Assembly: GCF_016907515.1 (NCBI RefSeq)
Contig: NZ_JAFBBY010000001.1
Span: 4,402,001 to 4,466,000 of the forward strand
Direction of reading: 5' to 3'
Source of the DNA: Nocardioides nitrophenolicus
GTDB lineage: Bacteria > Actinomycetota > Actinomycetes > Propionibacteriales > Nocardioidaceae
DNA: 64,000 nucleotides
Under the pieces are notes generated by a model. It did no database searches, was not told where the DNA came from, and worked only from the letters and a program-made list of their open reading frames with translations. Positions 15,062-24,166 of this stretch are shown piece by piece. A program made the translations under genes and the position numbers. How positions within the stretch are numbered: the stretch's first letter is position 1; every line of letters begins with the position of its first letter.

Positions 15062-16345
15062 CTACTCGTCGGGTGGCGGCAGGGGGTGGGTGCCGCGGTA
15101 GTCCACGCGGAACCGGAACCCGGCCGGGCTGGTCCACACATAGGTCGCCGGGGCGGGAGTGTCGTAGCGCCAGCGGGAGTGGGTCTTGGCGCGGTGGTGG
15201 CGCCGACACAGGGGAACCAGGTTGCACGGACACGTCGGCCCACCCACACCGTGGGGGCGATGGTGGTCGAGGTCGCATCTGGTGCTGGGGCGGGTGCAGT
15301 GGGGGAACCGGCAGGTGGGGTCGCGCAGCGTGACCTGGGTGCGGTGGCGGTCGGGGATCTCGTAGGAGTCGACCGGGACGTGGTCGGCCAGGTCGATGAC
15401 CGGCCGCACGATGATCGTGGTGTCACGGGTCTGGAGCCACTCGCGGACCTGAGCGGCGGTGACCGGGCAGCGACCCTCGTCCCACCGTGCGACCGGGTTG
15501 GCCCCGACCAGGGCGGTGTCGGTGACGTGCACGTTCAACACCACTCTGCGGCCCGGGACGGTCGCGACCACCGCACCGGTGTCGGGGTCGGGGATGAGCA
15601 GGTCGAGCGCCAGATCCTGGCGGGCCAGCTCGGCGGCAGCCTTGGACCGCCGCACGTCCAACGAGGAGTCATCGCCGAGCCGGCCCAACACCTCAGCCCG
15701 ACGGGCGACCGCGAGGTCGAGGTCGTGTCCGTCGGCGGCATCCAGCAGTGCGTCGAGGTGGACCAGACCGTGCTGGTCGACCTCCCCGATTTCGAAGCGA
15801 CGCTGGTCGGCAGCGACCTTGCGGTCGGCTTCGGCCCGCTCGGGGTCGAACCGGAGCGTCGCTTCGGCGACGAGGCGTTCGAGCTGGGCCCACCCGATCC
15901 CGGTGGCGTCGTAGAGCTGTCGGTCCACGAACGCCGCCGCCTCGGCCGACAAGGCGTGGGTGAGGTCGGCGATGCGTTCGGCGCGCCAGGGCGCCAGCCG
16001 GCCGGCCAGGACCGCGGCGTAGACCCGGGGCAGCCGCCACGCGCAGGCGAGGACGCGTCCGACATAGGCCCGGCCACCGTCAGGGGTGCGGCCCAGGACG
16101 GCGACCAGCTCCATCAGCGCGAACTCACTGACCAGCGGCGCACCGTCGCCCGCGACGGGGACACCGGTGTCGAGGAAGCCCCCGGCGATCGTCGCCGCGC
16201 CCTCGGGGCCGGTGATGATGTGGTCGCTACCCCAGGCGGCGATGTCGCCCCACTCCTCGACCACCGACGCCTCGCGGGCGCGGACCCGGTCACCGAGACG
16301 CGCCAGCAGCGAGGCTGTCGCGCGGGGCTGGGTTCCGAGATCCAT
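15062..16345 (-). CDS. DUF222 / HNH endonuclease domain protein
   Basis: 427 residues. The N-terminal two thirds is DUF222, helical and abundant in many copies in actinobacteria. The C-terminal HNH nuclease domain is seen as a zinc-type CRFPHCTRPSTRCDLDHH followed by NLVPLCRRHHRAKTH. Such proteins are often linked to mobile or repetitive DNA; their role is unsettled. ATG at 16345 with GGGAG upstream is preferred over an in-frame ATG 66 bp earlier. Confidence 0.88.
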   Translation of the reverse strand: MDLGTQPRATASLLARLGDRVRAREASVVEEWGDIAAWGSDHIITGPEGAATIAGGFLDTGVPVAGDGAPLVSEFALMELVAVLGRTPDGGRAYVGRVLACAWRLPRVYAAVLAGRLAPWRAERIADLTHALSAEAAAFVDRQLYDATGIGWAQLERLVAEATLRFDPERAEADRKVAADQRRFEIGEVDQHGLVHLDALLDAADGHDLDLAVARRAEVLGRLGDDSSLDVRRSKAAAELARQDLALDLLIPDPDTGAVVATVPGRRVVLNVHVTDTALVGANPVARWDEGRCPVTAAQVREWLQTRDTTIIVRPVIDLADHVPVDSYEIPDRHRTQVTLRDPTCRFPHCTRPSTRCDLDHHRPHGVGGPTCPCNLVPLCRRHHRAKTHSRWRYDTPAPATYVWTSPAGFRFRVDYRGTHPLPPPDE

Positions 16346-16407
16346 GACCGGATGCTCCCACCAGGGTCCGACACAAATCCCGGCCCGATGACGGGGCCGG
16401 AAGGACG

Positions 16408-17472
16408 TCACGGGCGGTCACGGGCGTGACTCCGCACCACCCCCATCCCCAGCCAGTCGCCGAGCGCGGTGAGCTCGGCGTCGACCGCATCGCCGAGCTC
16501 CGGGTCCCAGGGCAGGTCCTCGTGGAGCGCGTGCACGCGCAGCACCCCGGCCTTGCGGTCGGCCTTGGCGTCGAGCTTGCCGACGAGTCGGTCGCGGTAG
16601 AGGATCGGCAGCGCGAAGTAGCCCCAGCGCCGGGACGCGGCGGGCTTGTACATCTCGAGGACGTAGGCGAAGTCGAACAGCTCGAGCGCCCGGTCGCGGT
16701 CGTAGACCAGCCGGTCGAAGGGCGACAGGAAGGCGCATCGTCCGGTGAAGGCGTCGTCGAGCGCCGCGAGCGCGTCGGGGTCGACCCGCCAGGTCCCGGC
16801 GCAGCCCTCGACGCTCGCCTCCTCACCCGGGCCGGTCCGGGCGATGCCCAGGGCGGCCAGCTCGCGACGGTCCAGGAGGGCCCGAGCCCGGTCGTACGCC
16901 GGCACGTCGAGGTCGCCGGGGTAGACCCGGTCGGCGAGGTCGTAGACCCGCAGCTTGCCGCGGCGTCCGGCGACCGCGACGTCGCCGAGCAGGGTCAGCA
17001 GCTCGAGCAGGCGGTTGACGTTCTTGGCGTCGTTCCACCCGCTGGAGGCCCACGGCACCTCGCAGGTGTCGGGCACCTCGGCGGCGGTGCGGGCGCCCTC
17101 GGCGCCGAGCAGCGCGAGCACGTCGGCCCGGAAGGCCTGGTTGGCCGCCAGCCACTCGTGGACCCGGGGATGCAGCTCGCGGGGCCCGACGGCGAGGAGC
17201 AGGCCGATGTCGTCCATCGCGCGCACGTACGACGACAGCTCGGCCAGCGAGCGCTCGGTCTCCAGCGCGAAGGTCAGGTCGGAGTGCGCGTAGCCGTCAC
17301 CGAGCCGGGACCACAGCACCAGGTCGACGCTCGGCGCCACCGCGGCGGTCGGGTCGACCTGGAGCAGGGTCAGCTCCTCGACCACCTCGGCCACGGAGCC
17401 GGTGTGGCGGCGGTCGAGGAGCTGGGCCCGGACCGCGATCCGCCGGGCCTGGTCGCGGTCGAGCCGGATCAC
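16408..17472 (-). CDS. Winged-helix protein of the YcaQ/AlkZ (HTH_42) DNA glycosylase superfamily
   Basis: 354 residues. The family scaffold of tandem winged helices is recognisable, with LTLLQVDPTAAVAPS at residues 35-49. The QxD catalytic motif (Q38, D40) is that of YcaQ-type enzymes that unhook interstrand crosslinks, rather than the QxQ of AlkZ. C-terminal FLSPFDRLVYDRDRALELFDFAYVLE is a strong family signature. It lies 10 bp downstream of the DUF885 gene on the same strand, so probably co-transcribed. Confidence 0.82.
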   Translation of the reverse strand: MIRLDRDQARRIAVRAQLLDRRHTGSVAEVVEELTLLQVDPTAAVAPSVDLVLWSRLGDGYAHSDLTFALETERSLAELSSYVRAMDDIGLLLAVGPRELHPRVHEWLAANQAFRADVLALLGAEGARTAAEVPDTCEVPWASSGWNDAKNVNRLLELLTLLGDVAVAGRRGKLRVYDLADRVYPGDLDVPAYDRARALLDRRELAALGIARTGPGEEASVEGCAGTWRVDPDALAALDDAFTGRCAFLSPFDRLVYDRDRALELFDFAYVLEMYKPAASRRWGYFALPILYRDRLVGKLDAKADRKAGVLRVHALHEDLPWDPELGDAVDAELTALGDWLGMGVVRSHARDRP

Positions 17473-17482
17473 GGCTGCGAGC

Positions 17483-19153
17483 TCAGAGCCGAGCCAGCGC
17501 GGCCCGCAGCGGGTCGAGGCCGAGGCTGCCGAGGTCGAGGGCCGCGGTGTGGAAGGCCTTGAGGTCGAAGGCGGCGCCGTGGCGGGCCTGGGCGGCCGCC
17601 CGGGACTCCAGCCAGATGCGCTCGCCCACCTTGTAGGACGGCGCCTGGCCCGGCCAGCCGAGATAGCGGTTGACCTCGAAGCGCAGCGACCCGTCGTCCA
17701 TCCGCGAGTGGGCCCGCATGAACTCGTAGGCCAGGTCGGCGTCCCAGGTCTCGCCGGGGCGCCAGCCGAACGGGTTGTCGACCGGCACGGCGAGCCCCAG
17801 GTGGACGCCGATGTCGACGACCACCCGGGCCGCGCGGAAGCCCTGCATGTCGAGGAAGCCGAGTCGCTCGCCGGGGTCGGCGAAGTAGCCCAGCTCGTCC
17901 ATCAGCCGCTCGGCGTAGAGCGCCCAGCCCTCGCCGTGACCGCTGACCCAGCACAGCAGCCGCTGCCAACGGTTGAGCAGGTCGGCACGGTGGACCGCCT
18001 GGGCGACCTGCAGGTGGTGGCCGGGCACGCCCTCGTGGAAGACCGTGGTGGTCTCGCGCCAGGTGGAGTAGCGGGCGTTGTCGTCGGTGAAGGAGAACCA
18101 CATCGTTCCGGGCCGCGAGAAGTCCTCGGTGGGCGGGGTGTACCAGGCGCCGCCGTCGTTGATCGGGGCGACCTTGCACTGCAGGGTGCGGATCGGCTCG
18201 GCGATGTCGAAGTGCACGCCGTCGAAGTCGGCCAGGATCGCGTCGGAGCGCTCCTGCATCCAGGCCTGGAACGCCTCGCGGCTGCCGCAGTCACGGGCCG
18301 GGTCGGCGTCGAGGGCGGCGACGGCGTCGGCGACCGAGCCGCCCGGGACGATGCGGCCCGCGGTGGCGGCCATGTCGTCCTCGATCCGCTTGAGCTCCTC
18401 CCAGCCCCAGCGATAGGTCTCCTCGAGGTCCACGCTCGCGCCGAGGAAGTAGCGCGAGGCCAGCGTGTAGTGGTCGCGGCCCACTCCGTCGACGACCCGG
18501 GCGCGGGGGAGCAGGTCGGTCTCGACGAAGCGCCCGAACTCGGCATAGGCCGCCGACGCGCTCGCCGCCGCGGTCTCCAGCGCCGCTCGCCGCTCGGCCG
18601 GGGCCGCCGCCACGACACCGGCGAAGTAGTCGCCGGCGGCGCCCTCCTGGCCGGTCCAGCCGCGCACCTGGGCGGCGACCTCGGCGTACTGCCGCCGGGC
18701 CGACACCCGACCGGCGGCCGTCTCCTCGAGCAGGGTCGTGCGGTAGCCGGCGAGGGCGGCCGGCACCGCGGCGAGCCGCGACCCGATCGCGTCCCACTGC
18801 TCGGCGGTGTCGGTCGGCATCAGGTCGAACACCTCGCGCACGGCGTGGATCGCGCTGGAGATCACCGAGAACTCGCTGCGCTCGACGCCCGCGTCGGCCC
18901 GCTCGACGGTGAGCCCCACGCGTTCGAGGAAGGCCGCCTTGGCGACTTCCTCGCGCTCGTCGGCCGCCGGCAGCGCGGCGACCTCGGCCAGCGCCCGGCG
19001 GTGCAGCTCCTCGCTCGCGGCGAAGCCGTCGGGGGAGAGGTCGGGCAGCTCGCCGTCGTGGCCGGGGATCCCGGCATAGGTCGCGGTCAGCGGGTCGAGG
19101 GCGGCGAGGTCCTCGACGAACCGGTCGGTGCGGGCGTCCACGAGTCGCGTCAT
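17483..19153 (-). CDS. DUF885 family zinc metallopeptidase-like protein
   Basis: 556 residues, typical DUF885 length. The zinc motif HEGVPGHH (HExxxxHH pattern) and a downstream GWALYAERL glutamate, which usually supplies the third ligand, are both present. No signal peptide, so it is cytosolic here. Presumed peptidase; substrate unknown. TAAGGT (complement of 19161-19166) precedes the ATG by 7 nt, a leaderless-type promoter. First gene of the DUF885-ycaQ pair. Confidence 0.87.
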   Translation of the reverse strand: MTRLVDARTDRFVEDLAALDPLTATYAGIPGHDGELPDLSPDGFAASEELHRRALAEVAALPAADEREEVAKAAFLERVGLTVERADAGVERSEFSVISSAIHAVREVFDLMPTDTAEQWDAIGSRLAAVPAALAGYRTTLLEETAAGRVSARRQYAEVAAQVRGWTGQEGAAGDYFAGVVAAAPAERRAALETAAASASAAYAEFGRFVETDLLPRARVVDGVGRDHYTLASRYFLGASVDLEETYRWGWEELKRIEDDMAATAGRIVPGGSVADAVAALDADPARDCGSREAFQAWMQERSDAILADFDGVHFDIAEPIRTLQCKVAPINDGGAWYTPPTEDFSRPGTMWFSFTDDNARYSTWRETTTVFHEGVPGHHLQVAQAVHRADLLNRWQRLLCWVSGHGEGWALYAERLMDELGYFADPGERLGFLDMQGFRAARVVVDIGVHLGLAVPVDNPFGWRPGETWDADLAYEFMRAHSRMDDGSLRFEVNRYLGWPGQAPSYKVGERIWLESRAAAQARHGAAFDLKAFHTAALDLGSLGLDPLRAALARL

Positions 19154-19163
19154 GACCGGAACC

Positions 19164-20177
19164 TTAGGAGGGGGGGCCGACAGGGGCACCCCGATATCGG
19201 GAGGGCGGGGGGCAGCCGGGGGACCCGGCGACCGCGCCGGCGTACCTGTCCGCCAGCACTCGCAGGTGCTCGACCAGCGCGTCGGGGGACTCGACGGTGA
19301 AGTCCAGGCCGAGCATGCCGATCCACACCGCGACGATCTCCAGGCTGTCGCCGCCGGTGACCAGCACCGAGCGCCCGTCGGGGCGCGGCTCGACGACGCC
19401 GACGGCAGGGTTGATCCGGGCCAGGACCTCCTCGGCGGGCGCGTCGACGACCAGCCGGGCGTGGACGGCCCAGCCGGTGCGGGCCACCTCGCGCACGACC
19501 AGCTCGGTGAGGTCCCCCGGCAGGGGAGCGGGACGGAAGGTGCGGCCGCCGGGGATGCGCAGGGTCAGCCAGTCGACGCGGTACGGCGCCCACGCGCCCG
19601 TCGCCGGGGCGCGGCCCACCACGAACCAGCGCCGCTGCCACGCCACCAGTCGGTACGGCTCGATCTCGATCCGCGCCTCGTCCGCACCGTAGAACGCGCG
19701 CAGCCCGCGGTGGTCGCGGACGGCGTCGGCGATCTCGGCGAGCACGCCGGCGTCGACCTCGGGGTCCTCGACATTGGAGTCGGTGTTGACCGGGCCGGCC
19801 TCGGTGGCCTCGCGCAACGAGTTGACCCGGCGGCGCAGGCGGTCGGGCAGCACGTGCTCGAGCTTGGTCAGCGCCCGGCCGCCGCTCTCCTCGAAGCCGG
19901 CGACTCCGGTCAGGGTGCGCAGCCCGACGGCGACCGCCACCGCCTCCTCGTCGTCGAGCAGCAGCGGGGGCAGCTTGGCGCCGACGCCGAGCCGGTAGTG
20001 GCCGGTGCGCCCGCGTACGCCGTCGACGGGGTAGCCGAGCTCGCGCAGCCGGGCGACGTCGTTGCGCACCGTCCGCTCCGTGACGCCGAGCCGGGCGGCC
20101 AACTCGGGCGCGGTCCACTCGACCCGCGCCTGGAGCAGCCCGAGCAGCTCGAGCACCCGTCCCGCCGTATTTCTCAC
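19164..20177 (-). CDS. HTH-11/WYL-domain transcriptional regulator
   Basis: 337 residues. An N-terminal DeoR/HTH_11 winged helix (LLQARVEWTAPELAARLGVTERTVRNDVARLRELGYPV split across the HTH) is followed by a WYL domain (around RLVAWQRRWFVVGR). WYL regulators sense nucleotides or other small ligands. GTG 20177 is the first credible start. It is divergent from an epoxide hydrolase with a dyad between them, which it probably binds. Confidence 0.88.
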   Translation of the reverse strand: MRNTAGRVLELLGLLQARVEWTAPELAARLGVTERTVRNDVARLRELGYPVDGVRGRTGHYRLGVGAKLPPLLLDDEEAVAVAVGLRTLTGVAGFEESGGRALTKLEHVLPDRLRRRVNSLREATEAGPVNTDSNVEDPEVDAGVLAEIADAVRDHRGLRAFYGADEARIEIEPYRLVAWQRRWFVVGRAPATGAWAPYRVDWLTLRIPGGRTFRPAPLPGDLTELVVREVARTGWAVHARLVVDAPAEEVLARINPAVGVVEPRPDGRSVLVTGGDSLEIVAVWIGMLGLDFTVESPDALVEHLRVLADRYAGAVAGSPGCPPPSRYRGAPVGPPS

Positions 20178-20192
20178 GGACCTGATTAAACA

Positions 20193-20207
20193 GGAACGAA
20201 CTGTTCC
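20193..20207. promoter_or_regulatory. Operator candidate between WYL regulator and epoxide hydrolase
   Basis: GGAACGAACTGTTCC has complementary 5-bp GGAAC/GTTCC arms and lies in the 54-bp divergent intergenic region. Placement suggests control of both genes by the WYL regulator. Confidence 0.45.
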
Positions 20208-20231
20208 GCAATGGCTTCTAGCGTGAGCGTC

Positions 20232-21344
20232 ATGAACCAGATCACGCCCTTCGTCATCGACATCCCGCAGACCGACCTCGACGACCTCCGCGGTCGTCTC
20301 GCCCGCACCCGCTTCGCCCCCGCCGTCCCCGGCGACCCGTGGACCTACGGCACGCCGGAGTCCTACCTGCGCGCCATGGTCGAGCGCTGGCAGGACTTCG
20401 ACTGGCGCGCGGTCGAGGCCCGCCTCAACGCGTACGACGGCTTCGTCACCGAGGTGGACGGCCAGCGGATCCACTTCCTGCACGTCCGCTCGAAGCACGC
20501 CGACGCCACGCCCCTGCTCCTGGCCCACACCTACCCGGGCTCACAGCTCGACTTCCTCGACATGATCGACCCGCTCGTCGACCCCGAGGCCCACGGCGGT
20601 CGCGCCGAGGACGCCTTCCACCTGGTCATCCCCTCGATGCCGGGCTTCGGGTTCTCCACGCCCGTCGTCGACACCGGCTGGACCATGAAGCGGGTCGCGG
20701 CGGCGTACGACGTGCTCATGCGGCGCCTCGGCTACGACTCGTACGGCGTCCACGGCAGCGACGGCGGTGCCATGGTCGGCCGCGAGCTCGCGGTCGCGAA
20801 CCCGGAGGGCTTCCGCGGCGCGCACGTGCTGCACCTGTTCTCGTTCCCGAGCGGCGACCCGGCCGAGTTCGAGGGCTTCGGACCCAAGGAGTACGCCGCG
20901 CTGGAGCACATGCAGTGGTTCCAGTCGGTCGGCGGCTACAACCAGATGAACGGCACCCGGCCGCAGACGGTCGCCGCCGGCCTCGCCGACTCGCCGGTCG
21001 CGGTGCTGGCCTACAGCGAGCTGTTCGAGAGCTTCGGCAACGGCACCAGCCTGGTCACGCCCGAGCAGGTGCTGGCGCAGGCGACGCTGTACTGGCTGAC
21101 CAACACCTACGGCTCGGCCGCGCGCTACCACTACGAGGAGCAGCACGCCGGCGCGGAGCCGGTCGTGAGCACCGGCCGGATCGGGGTCGCGGTCTTCAAG
21201 GACGACTTCCAGACGATCCGCTCGCTCGCCGAGCGGGACAACGCGAACATCGCGCACTGGTCGGAGTTCCCGCGCGGCGGGCACTTCGCGGCGCTGGAGG
21301 TGCCGCTGGACGTGGTCGCCGACCTGCGGGTGTTCTTCGGCTGA
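20232..21344 (+). CDS. Epoxide hydrolase (EHN-domain alpha/beta hydrolase)
   Basis: 370 residues. The N-terminal EHN segment (FVIDIPQTDLDDLRGRLARTRF) wraps an alpha/beta-hydrolase core. The oxyanion loop reads HTYPGS (usually HGWPGS), the nucleophile D177 is in HGSDGGAM, and the C-terminal GGHFAALE holds the catalytic histidine. It should open epoxides to diols. Start chosen at ATG 20232 because the protein then begins at the conserved region; ATG 20211 is an alternative. A strong terminator follows. Confidence 0.88.
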   Translation: MNQITPFVIDIPQTDLDDLRGRLARTRFAPAVPGDPWTYGTPESYLRAMVERWQDFDWRAVEARLNAYDGFVTEVDGQRIHFLHVRSKHADATPLLLAHTYPGSQLDFLDMIDPLVDPEAHGGRAEDAFHLVIPSMPGFGFSTPVVDTGWTMKRVAAAYDVLMRRLGYDSYGVHGSDGGAMVGRELAVANPEGFRGAHVLHLFSFPSGDPAEFEGFGPKEYAALEHMQWFQSVGGYNQMNGTRPQTVAAGLADSPVAVLAYSELFESFGNGTSLVTPEQVLAQATLYWLTNTYGSAARYHYEEQHAGAEPVVSTGRIGVAVFKDDFQTIRSLAERDNANIAHWSEFPRGGHFAALEVPLDVVADLRVFFG

Positions 21345-21351
21345 TCGGTCC

Positions 21352-21388
21352 GGCGAAACCCCGGGGCGAGCCACCCCGGGGTTTCGCC
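21352..21388 (+). terminator. Strong hairpin terminator after epoxide hydrolase
   Basis: 15-bp perfect inverted repeat: GGCGAAACCCCGGGG (21352-21366) pairs with CCCCGGGGTTTCGCC (21374-21388) across a 7-nt loop. No long T tract, as usual in actinobacteria. Confidence 0.8.
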
Positions 21389-21417
21389 AGGGCGGCTGCT
21401 GCGGAAAGGTAGAGCCC

Positions 21418-22239
21418 GTGACTTCCGGCTCCACTCCGCCCCCCACCCGTGGACCGCTCGACGGCGACCGTCTCGCCGGCGCGTCCGACCTCACCCCCGA
21501 CCTCTCCTTCGAGCTGCTCGCCGAGGCGCCCTCGACCAACGAGATCGCCGCCGAGCGGGCTCGCGGCGGCGCGCACGAAGGGCTCGTGGTCGTCGCCGAC
21601 CACCAGTCGTCGGGACGCGGTCGCCTCGACCGGACCTGGCAGACCCCGCCGGGCACCGCGGTCACCTTCTCGCTGGTGCTGCGCCCCACGGTGCCGCCGG
21701 CGTCCTGGCCCTGGCTGCCGCTGCTCGTCGGCCACAACGTCGCGAAGGCGATCACCGCGCTCGGCTACGACGCGCAGGTCAAGTGGCCCAATGACGTCCT
21801 CCTCGACGGCGACCGCAAGGTGGCCGGCATCCTCGTCGAGCGGGTCGAGACGCCCACCGGTCCGGCCGCCGTCGTCGGCGTCGGCATCAACGTGGCGATG
21901 AGCGCCGACGAGCTGCCCGTCCCGACCGCGACCAGCCTCGCGGTCGCCGGGCCCGGCGCCCCCGACCGCACCTCCGTGCTGCTGGCGGTCGTCGCCGCCG
22001 TCCGCGAGGGGTACGACGTGTGGCAGACCGGGGGCGAGCAGGGCACCGCGCGCCTCGCCACGTCGTACCGCTCCCACTGCGCGACCCTGGGCCGCGACGT
22101 GCGGGTGGAGCTGCCCGGGGGCGGGGAGCTGCTCGGCCGCGCCACCGACATCGACGACGACGGCCGGCTCGTCGTGACCACCGCCGACGGGACCGAGCGG
22201 GTCGGCGCCGGCGACGTCATCCACGTCCGGCCGAGCTGA
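21418..22239 (+). CDS. birA: Biotin-[acetyl-CoA-carboxylase] ligase
   Basis: 273 residues, group I ligase without an N-terminal DNA-binding domain. It makes biotinyl-AMP and transfers biotin to carrier-protein lysines of acyl-CoA carboxylases. The SSGRGRLDRTW biotinyl-AMP loop, KWPNDVLL and KVAGILVE motifs are all present. GTG start with GGAAAGG upstream. In mycobacteria it adjoins accD5/accE; here the carboxylase genes are not in the window. Confidence 0.93.
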   Translation: MTSGSTPPPTRGPLDGDRLAGASDLTPDLSFELLAEAPSTNEIAAERARGGAHEGLVVVADHQSSGRGRLDRTWQTPPGTAVTFSLVLRPTVPPASWPWLPLLVGHNVAKAITALGYDAQVKWPNDVLLDGDRKVAGILVERVETPTGPAAVVGVGINVAMSADELPVPTATSLAVAGPGAPDRTSVLLAVVAAVREGYDVWQTGGEQGTARLATSYRSHCATLGRDVRVELPGGGELLGRATDIDDDGRLVVTTADGTERVGAGDVIHVRPS

Positions 22240-22279
22240 GCCGGCCCCCAAACCGCCTCCTGGATGGGATGATCTGACC

Positions 22280-22798
22280 GTGGCCATCTCCAAGAAGCTG
22301 CTCAACCCCGGCGAGCGGCTGATCATCAGCACCCGTCAGCACCCCAAGGCGCTGTTCGGGCCGATCCTCGCGCTCGTCGTGCTCCTCGCGATCGGTGTCG
22401 CCGCGCAGGTCCTGCTCGACGACACCGGCTTCCAGCGGGTGCTGACCCTGATCGTGTGGGTGCTCGTCGCGATCGGGATCCTGTGGTTCTCGGTGCGTCC
22501 GTTCCTCGACTGGCTCACCACGGTGCACGCCTTCACCGACCGTCGGCTGATCACCCGCAACGGGATCATCACCCGGCGCGGGCACGACATCCCGCTAGCC
22601 CGGGTCAGCGACATCGCGATCGAGATCAACCTGATCGACCGGCCGTTCGGCTGCGGCAGCCTGCTGATCTCCGACGCCTCCACCTTCGGCACCGTGCGCC
22701 TCAACGACATCCCCCACGTCGAGGCCACCCAGCGCCAGCTCAACGAGCTGCTCCACGAGCTCCACAGCGGACCCGCTCGCCGGGACGAAGGTGTCTGA
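22280..22798 (+). CDS. PH-domain membrane protein downstream of birA
   Basis: 172 residues. Two transmembrane helices (about 27-47 and 56-75) are followed by a bPH2 domain (TTVHAFTDRRLITRNGIITRRGHDIPLARVSDI). The same gene order, birA then PH protein, occurs in mycobacteria. A GATGAT hexamer ends 6 nt before the GTG. Its 3' end overlaps the adenylate cyclase start by 8 bp, so the two are coupled. Confidence 0.85.
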   Translation: MAISKKLLNPGERLIISTRQHPKALFGPILALVVLLAIGVAAQVLLDDTGFQRVLTLIVWVLVAIGILWFSVRPFLDWLTTVHAFTDRRLITRNGIITRRGHDIPLARVSDIAIEINLIDRPFGCGSLLISDASTFGTVRLNDIPHVEATQRQLNELLHELHSGPARRDEGV

Positions 22799-23741
22799 CG
22801 AGGGTCCCGAGCGGACCTCCCAGGGAGACGAGCCGCAGCTCACCGCGGCCGAGGTCGCCGAGCGGGCGGGCCTCTCGCTCGACCTGACCCGGCGCCTGTT
22901 CCGCACCCTCGGGTTCGCCGAGCACGGCGACGAGCGCGCCTACACCGAGGCGGACGTGGCGGCGCTGCGGATCCTCGGGGCGGCCCCGGGCGACGAGGTC
23001 GTCGTCCCCGAGGTCGCGCTCAACGTCACCCGGGGCATCGGCATCACCATGGCCCGGCTGGCCGACTGGGAGGTCGGCGAGCTGGTGCAGCACGTCGCCG
23101 ACGCCGCGCCCGAGGACGCCGAGGACCCGGGCGCCTGGGTGACCGCCCGGCTGGGCGGGCACTTCGAGGACCTGCTGGTCTACGCGTGGCGCCGCCACCT
23201 CGCCGCCGCGATCGCGCGGATGGAGGCGGTCCGCGCCCTCGACGACGATCCCCACACCACCGACCTGAGCGTCGGCTTCGCCGACATCGTGGGCTTCACC
23301 GCGCTCTCCAACGAGGCCTCGCGGGAGCGGATCGGCGAGCTGGTCGAGGTGTTCGAGGCGCGGTGCGGCGACGTGATCGCGCGCGAGCAGGGCCGGCTGA
23401 TCAAGAGCATGGGCGACGCCGTGCTCTACGTGAACGACGACCCGATGGCCGCGTTCACCACCGCCGAGGGGATCATCAACGTGATCGGCCGCGACCCACG
23501 GATGCCCGACGTACGCGTCGGCCTGGCCACCGGCGGCGTGGTGCTGCGGATGGGCGACGTCTTCGGCCCGCCGGTCAACCTGGCCGCCCGGCTGACCCAG
23601 GTCGCGCGCCGCAACCGGATCATCGTCGACCACGCCACCGCCGACCTGCTGCCCGCCGACCAGGTCGAGTCGCGTCCGCTCCCGGCCCGTCCGGTGCGGG
23701 GCTTCGGCGTCGTCGAACCCGTTGCGGTAAGGCGTGCCTGA
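22791..23741 (+). CDS. Class III adenylate cyclase with N-terminal MerR-like HTH region
   Basis: 316 residues, no membrane helix. Residues about 18-65 (LTAAEVAERAGLSLDLTRRLFRTLGF split near the turn) resemble a MerR HTH and act as regulatory domain in such cyclases. The catalytic domain is complete: metal-binding D165 and D209, adenine-specifying K205 and D256, transition-state N263 and R267. It should convert ATP to cAMP. Translationally coupled to the membrane PH protein, which could tether or regulate it. Confidence 0.88.
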   Translation: MSDEGPERTSQGDEPQLTAAEVAERAGLSLDLTRRLFRTLGFAEHGDERAYTEADVAALRILGAAPGDEVVVPEVALNVTRGIGITMARLADWEVGELVQHVADAAPEDAEDPGAWVTARLGGHFEDLLVYAWRRHLAAAIARMEAVRALDDDPHTTDLSVGFADIVGFTALSNEASRERIGELVEVFEARCGDVIAREQGRLIKSMGDAVLYVNDDPMAAFTTAEGIINVIGRDPRMPDVRVGLATGGVVLRMGDVFGPPVNLAARLTQVARRNRIIVDHATADLLPADQVESRPLPARPVRGFGVVEPVAVRRA

Positions 23742-23812
23742 GTCCCCGCGTCATGGCAAAATTCTCCGCGTTTCGCGTCGGGGGAGGGCCCCGGCTCCTT
23801 ACCTTGGCCCAT

Positions 23813-24139
23813 GTGATCGAGGTGCAGGACGTTCGGGTCGACCCGTCGACCCGGCGCACGTGGCGGGGGGACCGCGAGATCCTGTTGTCGCGCAAGGAGT
23901 TCGACCTGGTGCATGCGCTCATCGCGCGCGCCGGGTCGGTGGTCAGCCGCGAGGAGCTGATGCGTGACGTCTGGGGCGTGACCTTCTGGACGTCGTCGAA
24001 GACGATCGACGTCCATCTGGGGTGGGTACGCCGCAAGCTGGGTGACGACACCCGGCAGCCGCGGCTGATCACCACGATCCGCGGCCAGGGGCTGCGCTTC
24101 GAGCTCGGCCTGGCCGCGGACGCCACCAGTTCGGCATAG
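23813..24139 (+). CDS. Orphan OmpR/PhoB-type winged-helix DNA-binding protein
   Basis: 108 residues consisting only of the Trans_reg_C winged helix (LSRKEFDLVHALIARAGSVV, then SSKTIDVHLGWVRRKLGDD and ITTIRGQGLRFE). No receiver domain, so it is not a normal response regulator. GTG 23813 is preferred since TACCTT at 23800-23805 ends 7 nt upstream (leaderless type); an in-frame ATG at 23753 would add 20 residues. Sits between the cyclase and purK. Confidence 0.8.
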   Translation: MIEVQDVRVDPSTRRTWRGDREILLSRKEFDLVHALIARAGSVVSREELMRDVWGVTFWTSSKTIDVHLGWVRRKLGDDTRQPRLITTIRGQGLRFELGLAADATSSA

Positions 24140-24166
24140 GACGCGCGCACTGCGTAGGGTTCGGCC

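Noticed and set aside
20211..20231. Upstream ATG as start of the epoxide hydrolase
   Set aside because: It adds seven residues not typical of the family and lies almost on the operator dyad; the ATG at 20232 gives the expected N-terminus. Not excluded.
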